NCBI GenBank assembly: GCA_023405875.1
Contig: JAEXXN010000060.1
Span: 1 to 5,074, forward strand
Source of the DNA: Bacillota bacterium
Lineage (GTDB): Bacteria > Bacillota > Clostridia > Lutisporales > Lutisporaceae
DNA: 5,074 bases
Direction of reading: 5' to 3'
Both the position numbers and the translations under genes were made by a program. The notes beneath the pieces are model-generated. The model ran no database searches and was not told where the DNA came from. It saw only the letters and a list, made by a program, of their open reading frames with translations. Of the stretch, positions 1 to 5,074 are shown one piece after another; the stretch's first letter is position 1; each line of letters starts with the position of its first letter.

Positions 1-785
1 CCTGCATGATAGGAGGCTGCGGAGATACCCTTCCGGATCAGCTTTTCGCATACACTGTCCACAGTCTTTCTGGTTGAACAATATACAATACCCGGGCTGT
101 CCTTGTGTTTCTTCAGATAATCCATCAGAAAGGCAAATTTATCTGTCGGCTTGTCCACCTGAAAATACAGGTTTTCCCGGTCAAAGCCCGTTACCAGTAC
201 ATAGGGCTTTTTCAGTCCCAACAGCTTTTCAATGTCTTCCTTGACCTGGGGAGTCGCTGTGGCTGTAAAGGCGGCAACCACCGGACGGTTGGAAAGCCTT
301 TCAAGCATTTGCTTTATCCTTATATAGCTGGGCCTGAAATCGTGCCCCCACTGTGAAACACAGTGGGCTTCATCCACGGCAACTATAGATATGTCCAGCC
401 CGGAGACAAGGCCCCAGAAGCTATCGGTATCCAGCCTTTCAGGAGCGATATACAATAGTTTGTAATCTCCCTTATGCGCCTTCGACATAACGCTCCTATA
501 CTCCTGCGCTCCCAGGGAGCTGTTGATGAAAGCCGCTTTGATACCCATTTCATTTAATGTATCCACCTGGTCCTTCATAAGGGAAATAAGCGGCGATATG
601 ACCAACGCCGTCCCGGGAAGGGCAAGGGCAGGGACCTGATAGCATATGGACTTGCCCGCGCCTGTAGGCATTATGCCAAGAACGTCCTGCCCCTCCAGGA
701 TCCTGTCGATTATCGCCTTTTGCCCGGTCTTGAAGGTGGAGTATCCAAAGTATTCCTGCAATATCTGAATTGTTTTATCCTGCAT
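1..785 (-). CDS. recQ: RecQ-family ATP-dependent DNA helicase, N-terminal part (cut by the window edge)
   Basis: RecQ helicases are cytoplasmic 3'-5' DNA unwinding enzymes used in recombination and repair. The frame is open from ATG 785 to the left edge, giving 261 residues. Visible motifs in order: RecQ motif 0 (FGYSTFKTGQ, residues 13-22, with the invariant Gln at 22), Walker A (MPTGAGKS, Lys45), motif Ia (SPLISLMKDQ, 64-73), the DEAH box (138-141), the RecQ-specific aromatic-rich loop (SQWGHDFRPSY, 144-154), motif III (TATAT, 174-178), motif IV (GIVYCSTRKT, 232-241) and the start of the YHAG motif at 259. DEAH plus the SQWGHDFRPSY loop are diagnostic of RecQ rather than other superfamily 2 helicases. 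The start is supported by AAGAGGAG six bases upstream. The rest of helicase domain 2, the zinc-binding/winged-helix RQC region and any HRDC domain lie outside, so completeness cannot be judged. It is transcribed away from the next gene. Confidence 0.96.
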   Translation of the reverse strand, partial: MQDKTIQILQEYFGYSTFKTGQKAIIDRILEGQDVLGIMPTGAGKSICYQVPALALPGTALVISPLISLMKDQVDTLNEMGIKAAFINSSLGAQEYRSVMSKAHKGDYKLLYIAPERLDTDSFWGLVSGLDISIVAVDEAHCVSQWGHDFRPSYIRIKQMLERLSNRPVVAAFTATATPQVKEDIEKLLGLKKPYVLVTGFDRENLYFQVDKPTDKFAFLMDYLKKHKDSPGIVYCSTRKTVDSVCEKLIRKGISAASYHA

Positions 786-830
786 ATTATTCTCCTCTTA
801 ATGATTATTTACAAACACACGTTCCTATTC

Positions 831-859
831 ATTTTACTACATTTACCTATATTTGTAAA
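831..859 (-). promoter_or_regulatory. Predicted sigma-A promoter of recQ
   Basis: On the minus strand, TTTACA (859-854) and TAAAAT (836-831) are separated by exactly 17 bases. Each differs from the -35 and -10 consensus at one position. Transcription would begin near 825, leaving a leader of about 40 bases before the recQ start at 785. An AT-rich imperfect palindrome (ATTTGT-AA-ACAAAT, 851-864) overlaps the -35 box. Inference from sequence match only. Confidence 0.65.
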
Positions 860-891
860 CAAATGAACCCGCCTGGAATAAATGTAATTTT

Positions 892-921
892 TTCATATTC
901 TCTCTGTATTTATGATAAACT
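892..921 (+). promoter_or_regulatory. Possible weak promoter of the CoA-binding protein gene
   Basis: An extended -10 element, TG-A-TAAACT (913-921), lies about 20 bases upstream of the gene. A poor -35 candidate, TTCATA (892-897), sits 18 bases before the TAAACT hexamer. Each hexamer matches consensus at four of six positions. The region is AT-rich, so chance matches are likely; position and orientation are the main support. Confidence 0.35.
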
Positions 922-943
922 ATAGAATAGTAATAATAGATGG

Positions 944-1345
944 ATGGTGATGGTATTGAGAGAAAATCTGAATGTCAAGGAAACAATGCTGGGGAAAAGG
1001 GTCTGGGCTGTCATAGGGGCAAATAACGATCCCAACAAATTCGGAAATATAATTTATAAAAGGCTGAAGTGCGAGGACTACAGGGTATATCCGGTAAACC
1101 CGATGTACACTGAGGTTGAAGGTGACAAGTGCTATCCCGATCTGTCCTCTCTGCCGGAAAAGCCCGAGGTCCTGGACATGGTGGTATCTCCCAAAAGGGG
1201 CAAGGTCTTTATTGAAGAAGCAGCCCGGCTTGGAATAGAAAACATATGGCTTCAGCCGGGGACCTGTGACCAGGAGCTGCTGGCACTGATAAGGGAAAAA
1301 GGATTGACACCCCTACAGGCCTGCGTACTGGTTGAGCTGGGATAA
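944..1345 (+). CDS. CoA-binding domain protein, YccU-like single-domain Rossmann fold
   Basis: This small cytoplasmic protein of about 133 residues belongs to the CoA-binding domain 2 family (YccU type). The N-terminal WAVIGANNDPNKFG (residues 21-34) is the glycine-containing nucleotide-binding loop. It is followed by a YRVYPVNP strand and the family signatures GDKCYPDLSSLPEKP, IENIWLQPG and a C-terminal ACVLVEL. The length is typical for the family and the gene looks intact. Members share the CoA-binding fold of succinyl-CoA synthetase alpha but lack the catalytic part; the physiological role is unknown. The start is ambiguous. ATG 944 and ATG 950 have no clear ribosome site, while TTG 956 is preceded by GGTGAT (946-951) at a spacing that would pair with the 16S rRNA tail. 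ATG 986 would leave only four residues before the Rossmann strand. No link to blaI/blaR1 is evident beyond orientation. Confidence 0.9.
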   Translation: MVMVLRENLNVKETMLGKRVWAVIGANNDPNKFGNIIYKRLKCEDYRVYPVNPMYTEVEGDKCYPDLSSLPEKPEVLDMVVSPKRGKVFIEEAARLGIENIWLQPGTCDQELLALIREKGLTPLQACVLVELG

Positions 1346-1360
1346 TCAAAAATACATCTC

Positions 1361-1384
1361 CCCTGGAGTTGAGGAGCTACAGGG
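1361..1384 (+). other. Weak hairpin after the CoA-binding gene, not a clear terminator
   Basis: CCCTG (1361-1365) pairs with CAGGG (1380-1384). After a G-A mismatch, AGTT (1367-1370) pairs with AGCT (1375-1378, one wobble) around a GAGG loop. The structure starts 15 bases after the stop codon, where a terminator would be expected. No run of T follows, so intrinsic termination is doubtful and read-through toward blaI is possible. The remainder of 1385-1469 shows no convincing feature. Confidence 0.25.
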
Positions 1385-1469
1385 ATAAATTGTGGACCGA
1401 ACCCAAGCCAAATGCTTGAAATATGATGAGCATGGCTGCATCCGGGGTTGTTCGAATAAAATCTCTCCC

Positions 1470-1499
1470 TTGACAAGATTAGGTCGAATGCGTTAGACT
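1470..1499 (+). promoter_or_regulatory. Predicted sigma-A promoter of the blaI-blaR1 operon
   Basis: A perfect -35 box, TTGACA (1470-1475), is followed after 18 bases by TAGACT (1494-1499), a four-of-six match to TATAAT. Transcription would start near 1506. The -10 box lies within the left arm of the 1483-1524 inverted repeat, the expected arrangement for a promoter repressed by its own BlaI product. Confidence 0.65.
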
Positions 1500-1524
1500 G
1501 ATGGTGAGGTCTAACGCATTCGAC
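1483..1524 (+). promoter_or_regulatory. Double-dyad operator candidate: perfect 16-bp inverted repeat over the blaI promoter
   Basis: GTCGAATGCGTTAGAC (1483-1498) and GTCTAACGCATTCGAC (1509-1524) are exact reverse complements separated by 10 bases. Each arm is also nearly palindromic by itself, with six of eight symmetric base pairs matching (GTC-AA-GC-TT-GAC), so the arms read as two dimer binding sites 26 bp apart. One arm covers the -10 box and the other covers the start of the transcript. BlaI/MecI repressors are known to bind dyads at their own promoters; assigning these to this BlaI is inference. Because the predicted transcript starts near 1506, the left arm should not be in the mRNA, which favours a DNA operator over an RNA hairpin. 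Confidence 0.7.
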
Positions 1525-1529
1525 TTATC

Positions 1530-1535
1530 AGGAGG
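1530..1535 (+). promoter_or_regulatory. Ribosome binding site that fixes the blaI start
   Basis: AGGAGG lies seven bases before ATG 1543, an ideal spacing. An in-frame upstream ATG at 1501 lies inside the operator spacer, has no ribosome site and is at or before the predicted transcript start, so 1543 is the real start. Confidence 0.85.
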
Positions 1536-1542
1536 TATCAAA

Positions 1543-1902
1543 ATGGAGAATTTAAAACTATTTGACGCCGAATACCGCTTCATGTGCATTGTCTGGGAGA
1601 AAGAACCCATCAATTCAACAGAGCTTGTTAAGCTGTGTCAAAATGAATTTGGGTGGAAGAAATCCACTACATATTCTGTTGTCAAGCGGCTGTCCCAGAG
1701 GGGCGTGTTAAAAAATGAAAACGCTGTTGTAACGGCTCTCGTTAAACGTATACAGGTACAAAAATATGAAAGCGAGCAGATACTTGAAAAGACCTTCGAT
1801 AATTCTTTACCCTGCTTCCTGACCGCATTTTTACAGAACAAAAAGCTCACCCAGGACGAGGCTGTGCAAATCAAGAAAATGATTGAGGAGGCGGCGAAAT
1901 GA
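1543..1902 (+). CDS. blaI: BlaI/MecI/CopY-family transcriptional repressor
   Basis: This cytoplasmic DNA-binding protein of 119 residues is close to the usual length for BlaI-type repressors. The N-terminal winged helix spans about residues 5-75. It includes the helix start FDAEYRFMCIVWEKEPINSTEL and the recognition-helix segment GWKKSTTYSVVKRLSQRGVL (37-56), which is characteristic of the family. Residues 76-119 form the helical dimerisation part. Aligned by eye with staphylococcal BlaI/MecI, where the sensor-induced cut falls between Asn101 and Phe102, the matching bond here would be Ala95-Phe96; this is inference. The gene overlaps blaR1 by four bases (ATGA), so the two are translationally coupled. 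The promoter and paired dyads at 1470-1524 suggest autoregulation. No beta-lactamase gene is nearby, so the regulated target is unknown. Confidence 0.93.
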   Translation: MENLKLFDAEYRFMCIVWEKEPINSTELVKLCQNEFGWKKSTTYSVVKRLSQRGVLKNENAVVTALVKRIQVQKYESEQILEKTFDNSLPCFLTAFLQNKKLTQDEAVQIKKMIEEAAK

Positions 1903-4100
1903 GCGGATTGTTTATTGAAATTTTGAACATGAGCTTCAGCGCCGGTTGCGTCGCGCTGATCGTCATGCTGATCCGGCTGCCTCTGAAAAAAGCGCCGAAA
2001 ATATATTCATATGCCCTTTGGGCCGTGGTATTCTTCCGGCTTGCTTGCCCCTTTACCATTCAATTGCCGGTAAGCGCTGTTCCCGTGCTCCCCCGGAGCA
2101 TACCCCAGGACATCGTTTATTCTCAGAGTCCGTCCATACAAAGCGGAGTGTCAGCCGTTGATAAGGCTGTAAATACCGTTATCGAAAGCTCGATGGCTCC
2201 CGCCAACATTGCAAACAGCGTCAATCCGGTTCAAACTGCACTGGAGCTGGGGGCTTATCTTTGGCTTGCAGGTGTTCTTGTGCTTATGTCATATGGAATC
2301 ATCAGCTACCTGCGTTTGAAAAAGCGGATCATGACAGCGATCCGTGTCCATGACAACATTTATGAAACCGATCTGATCAAAACGCCCTTCGTGCTGGGAT
2401 TCCCCCATGCCAGGATATATATCCCCACAGGACTTGGCGAAAAAGACCTGGAATACGTGATAGCCCATGAGCAGACGCATATCAGGCGCCATGACCATCT
2501 CATCAAGCTGTTTGCTTTTTTGGTTACAGCCGTACATTGGTTTAATCCCATCGTTTGGATTTCCTACGGGCTTATGGCGAAGGATATGGAGCTGTCGGCA
2601 GACGAAAGCGTAATGAAGCGTTATGCCTCCGATATCCGGGGCAGCTATTCAAACGCTCTTCTTGCGCTGTCGGTGAAAGGGAGCGGTCTTCTCAGCCCCC
2701 TTGCATTTGGTGAAACAGGAGTAAAGGAAAGGGTGAAGAATGTACTGCGTTATAAAAAGCCTGCCTTTTGGGTAAGCGTTGTGGCGGTTGTAGTTGTTGC
2801 TGCGGTAAGTCTTTCTCTTGCAGGAGGCAGGCAAACGGCATCGGCACCTGAAAGCCTGCCAGCTCAAAGCTCCGACCTGAACTCAATATCCGGAAGCCTT
2901 TCAGGTACGCCGGAAGCGGCATATTCTACAGAGTATAGCAAGGTGAAGATTACGTTCCTCTCGGATAACAAGGGCTTTAAGCCGGCAAACGAGTTTGAAA
3001 CAAAGGATTCCGGAATAGTGGCATACATCGATTCAGCGGTAAAAACAAGCTTGACGCCTGCGCAACAAGATGATCTGGATAACAATCATACAAATCAGTA
3101 TACGATAGAATTGTCAAATGAGATTGGCGGATATAGCTGCGGACTTTACTACGATACGCTGTATGAAAAAGCATATATCGTAAAAGACGGCGGCCTATAT
3201 GAAGCAAATACAGATTTTGCGCGTTATATCGATTCATTCCTGGAAAACACAGACATCAACGCCCAAATAGGCGTCACCGATGCGGTAACGCTGTTTAAGG
3301 AATATGGATGGACCCTGGATTATCAGATTAACAGGATAAGATACGGGTTAAACAAGATCAAAAGCTTGTCTGCATTTGATCCAGGCACATATTATTTTGC
3401 ATATAATAACGAGCTTTCAAAGGATATCGGTCTGGACATGAGCGGGTACGCCACTGCCGACATCGATGTAGAAATCTACAGAATCCATGAACCTATGCCG
3501 CAGGAATTTTATCCGATACAGGATTCCAGGGGCATTGTTGTAAAAAAGGGCGGCGAAATAATCGGTGCGTTCATCAGCGCCGGGCGTCACAGTGCCTTTA
3601 ACGCTTGCAGCCTGAAAGGAAACAGCTTTGAAAAAGCTGCAGGTCAAACCCTTGAGGAGTGGCTTGCAGGCATGCTCCAGGCGGACAGCACCGAAAAAAG
3701 GCTATCCCAATTAGAGCCGGAGCAAATTATTGAGGAATATTTCACAGCGCTGGATAAAAAAGACGCCAAGGCTGCAGGACACTGTATTTCGAAAAAATCC
3801 CTGCTGGGGAAGTTGACAGCAAATATACAGAACGATGAATTATTTAACGAGGGGATCGGATTACCTTTAACCGATGCCAATATTGGGGCTAAATCAAGCT
3901 TTGATAACCTGAAATCCGCAAAGCTGTTAAAAGTTGAGCTGCTTGAAGATCCCGATAAAAATAGAAAAATCTTTAGGGTAAATATGAATCTTCAATATAA
4001 CAAGGGTATGACTATAGGCAGCGGAGAGCAGTTCTGGGATTGCAGCATGGTTTATGAGTCCCCCCAGACGGGATGGAGGATAGAAGGCTTTGGGCATTGA
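1899..4100 (+). CDS. blaR1: BlaR1-type M56 membrane metalloprotease with a non-canonical outer sensor region
   Basis: BlaR1 proteins sense an external signal and use an M56 zinc protease domain to trigger inactivation of BlaI. Likely membrane helices are near residues 9-26, 34-55, 116-138, 203-222 and 288-308. The zinc site is HEQTH (190-194), with ELSADE (231-236) probably supplying the third ligand. Other family landmarks are TPFVLGFPHARIYIP (162-176) and GETGVKERVKNVLRYKKP (271-288). After the last helix, residues 309-345 are a Ser/Ala/Pro-rich linker, followed by about 390 residues outside the membrane. These seem to be three modules: about 346-450; 458-592, containing YGW and a GGEIIGAFISAG strand and resembling DUF4830-type domains; and 604-733, an NTF2-like module resembling DUF4829. 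The domain labels are by eye and tentative. The class D-like penicillin-binding sensor of staphylococcal BlaR1 was not recognised. At 733 residues it is longer than the usual 585-600. GAGGAGG (1885-1891) gives the start. Confidence 0.9.
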   Translation: MSGLFIEILNMSFSAGCVALIVMLIRLPLKKAPKIYSYALWAVVFFRLACPFTIQLPVSAVPVLPRSIPQDIVYSQSPSIQSGVSAVDKAVNTVIESSMAPANIANSVNPVQTALELGAYLWLAGVLVLMSYGIISYLRLKKRIMTAIRVHDNIYETDLIKTPFVLGFPHARIYIPTGLGEKDLEYVIAHEQTHIRRHDHLIKLFAFLVTAVHWFNPIVWISYGLMAKDMELSADESVMKRYASDIRGSYSNALLALSVKGSGLLSPLAFGETGVKERVKNVLRYKKPAFWVSVVAVVVVAAVSLSLAGGRQTASAPESLPAQSSDLNSISGSLSGTPEAAYSTEYSKVKITFLSDNKGFKPANEFETKDSGIVAYIDSAVKTSLTPAQQDDLDNNHTNQYTIELSNEIGGYSCGLYYDTLYEKAYIVKDGGLYEANTDFARYIDSFLENTDINAQIGVTDAVTLFKEYGWTLDYQINRIRYGLNKIKSLSAFDPGTYYFAYNNELSKDIGLDMSGYATADIDVEIYRIHEPMPQEFYPIQDSRGIVVKKGGEIIGAFISAGRHSAFNACSLKGNSFEKAAGQTLEEWLAGMLQADSTEKRLSQLEPEQIIEEYFTALDKKDAKAAGHCISKKSLLGKLTANIQNDELFNEGIGLPLTDANIGAKSSFDNLKSAKLLKVELLEDPDKNRKIFRVNMNLQYNKGMTIGSGEQFWDCSMVYESPQTGWRIEGFGH

Positions 4101-4109
4101 TTTATACAC

Positions 4110-4149
4110 AAAGCAAGAAACTCGCCGTTTACGGCGAGTTTCTTGCTTT
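4110..4149. terminator. Long perfect hairpin between convergent genes, likely bidirectional terminator
   Basis: An 18-base arm (4110-4127) pairs perfectly with 4132-4149 around a TTTA loop. The stem has a GC-rich inner part (CTCGCCG/CGGCGAG) and ends in TTTT on the plus strand. On the minus strand the arm ends in CTTGCTTT followed by GTGTATAAAT. It begins 9 bases after the blaR1 stop and lies 17 bases beyond the permease stop, so it can serve both convergent genes. The T-runs are short, so efficiency cannot be judged. Confidence 0.85.
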
Positions 4150-4166
4150 TAAATCTTAAAAAGCTA

Positions 4167-5074
4167 TCAGCGCTCTTCCCGGAAATAAGGTAGTCCGCAT
4201 GCTTTTGGACCGGCCTTTTCCTTCGACTTCCTCATGGATACAACTACAAGCACTGTAATTGTTACCAGGTATGGAAGCATATCTATGAAATACTGGGATA
4301 TATTGATTCCCATGCCTTGTATCCTGAAGCCTATGATATCGAGTCCGCCGAACAGATAAGCTCCAAACAGGGCTTTGTACGGATTCCAGGTGGAAAAGAT
4401 GACCAATGCAACTGCGATCCAGCCTCTTCCCGCTGTAACCCCTTCCTGCAAGGCCGGGACATATACAAGGGACAGATAAGCTCCGCCCAGACCGCAGAGA
4501 GCTCCTCCGAACAAGATATGCAGATACTTGTAGAGGGTAACATTTATTCCTGCCGCATCGGCTGCTCCGGGATTCTCCCCTACAGCCCTCAGGTTCATTC
4601 CCCAACTGGTTTTAAACAGGTATACTCCCAGCAATACTGCCGTTATATAGCCCAGATAAACAAAGACATCCTGATTGAATAAGACCGGACCTATGAAGGG
4701 AATATCCCCAAGCAAGGGTATCGAGTATGGTCTGAAAAACATTCTAAGGCCTTCAGGTGCAATCTGTCCAACCAGGTCCTTGCCTACAAACTCGGCAAAG
4801 CCTGCACCGAATATTGTCAGTGTAAGGCCTGTAACTGTCTGATTTGCTCTCAGTGAAATGGTAAGAAAAGAGTATACCAAAGCTCCGCCTGCACCTGCAA
4901 GCATTGCAGCCAATAAGGCAAGCGCGGCGTTTCCGCTCATCATACCGACCATAAAGCCAATGACCGCACCCATAAGCATCATGCCTTCCACTCCAAGGTT
5001 CAGATTACCCGAACGCTCTGTTATGATCTCTCCGAGTGTCGCAAATAAAAGTGGCGTACCGGCAACAATTGCTG
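4167..5074 (-). CDS. ABC transporter permease for nucleosides or simple sugars, NupQ/YufQ type (N-terminus outside the window)
   Basis: This is an integral membrane subunit of an ABC importer of the branched-chain amino acid/ribose permease superfamily. The frame is open from the right edge to TGA at 4169-4167, giving 301 residues. The family usually has about 300-320, so only the first 10-20 are missing. The GTG at 4991 is an internal valine codon (GVEGMM), not the start. The N-terminal signature TPLLFATLGEIITERSGNLN followed by LGVEGMMLMGA (residues 6-36) is typical of the nucleoside-uptake permeases. NLRAVGENPGAADAAGI (160-176) is the cytoplasmic loop that contacts the ATPase. Around it are about eight hydrophobic segments, and the C-terminus is a charged tail rich in Lys and Arg. 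By family custom a lipoprotein, an ATPase and a second permease would lie upstream, beyond the window. A nucleoside substrate is inferred; other sugars cannot be excluded. Confidence 0.92.
   Translation of the reverse strand, partial: AIVAGTPLLFATLGEIITERSGNLNLGVEGMMLMGAVIGFMVGMMSGNAALALLAAMLAGAGGALVYSFLTISLRANQTVTGLTLTIFGAGFAEFVGKDLVGQIAPEGLRMFFRPYSIPLLGDIPFIGPVLFNQDVFVYLGYITAVLLGVYLFKTSWGMNLRAVGENPGAADAAGINVTLYKYLHILFGGALCGLGGAYLSLVYVPALQEGVTAGRGWIAVALVIFSTWNPYKALFGAYLFGGLDIIGFRIQGMGINISQYFIDMLPYLVTITVLVVVSMRKSKEKAGPKACGLPYFREER

Noticed and set aside
105..356. Plus-strand frame of 83 codons
   Set aside because: It is antisense to the clear RecQ helicase core and shows no family resemblance or ribosome site.
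1252..1476. Minus-strand frame of 74 codons across the end of the CoA-binding gene
   Set aside because: No recognisable protein, no ribosome site, and it overlaps a well-supported gene antisense.
1483..1524. The 16-bp inverted repeat as an intrinsic terminator or riboregulator hairpin
   Set aside because: No T-run follows, it overlaps a promoter -10 box, and the left arm is upstream of the predicted transcript start.
1501..1542. Longer blaI start at ATG 1501
   Set aside because: It lies inside the operator, at or before the predicted transcript start, with no ribosome site; ATG 1543 has AGGAGG at ideal spacing.
3687..3698. STEK (residues 597-600 of BlaR1) as the SxxK acylation motif of a penicillin sensor
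   Set aside because: It sits in a polar linker between two modules and lacks the surrounding hydrophobic context and the later SxN/KTG-type motifs of class D-like sensors.
4156..4605. Minus-strand frame of 149 codons
   Set aside because: It is an off-frame shadow of the permease gene, with a low-hydrophobicity Arg/Ser/Cys-rich translation typical of a wrong frame.
1..5074. CRISPR arrays, insertion sequences, tRNA or rRNA genes
   Set aside because: No regularly spaced direct repeats, transposase-like frames, or tRNA/rRNA signatures were seen on either strand.

Overview
The window looks like chromosomal DNA from a Clostridia-type Firmicute. It has moderate GC, strong AGGAGG-type ribosome binding sites, sigma-A-like promoters, frequent AGG and ATA codons, and Firmicute-type protein families (a BlaI/BlaR1 pair and a NupQ-like nucleoside permease). 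The species cannot be named from the sequence.

Layout: (1) Positions 1-785, minus strand, carry the N-terminal helicase core of a RecQ DNA helicase that runs off the left edge. A good promoter lies at 831-859. (2) Positions 786-943 are a divergent promoter region. (3) Positions 944-1345, plus strand, encode a small CoA-binding Rossmann protein of the YccU type. (4) Positions 1346-1542 are noncoding and hold the blaI promoter and a striking 16-bp perfect inverted repeat, whose two arms are each near-palindromic. (5) Positions 1543-4100, plus strand, form a two-gene operon with an ATGA overlap: a BlaI-family winged-helix repressor and a BlaR1-type M56 membrane metalloprotease. (6) Positions 4110-4149 are a long hairpin that probably terminates transcription from both sides. 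(7) Positions 4167-5074, minus strand, encode a nucleoside/simple-sugar ABC permease (NupQ/YufQ type) whose first residues lie beyond the right edge. No gene-free stretch exceeds 200 bases.

The most interesting part is the blaI-blaR1 pair. The metalloprotease half of BlaR1 is intact (HEQTH, with a downstream ELSADE motif). The expected penicillin-binding sensor is not there. In its place is an outer region of about 420 residues that appears to be several small domains, the last NTF2-like. No beta-lactamase or penicillin-binding protein gene is adjacent. The inferred model is that an unknown envelope signal activates BlaR1, which leads to BlaI inactivation and relief of repression at the paired dyads over the blaI promoter and at unknown sites elsewhere. 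The flanking genes (recQ, CoA-binding protein, permease) look like ordinary housekeeping neighbours with no evident functional link to this pair.
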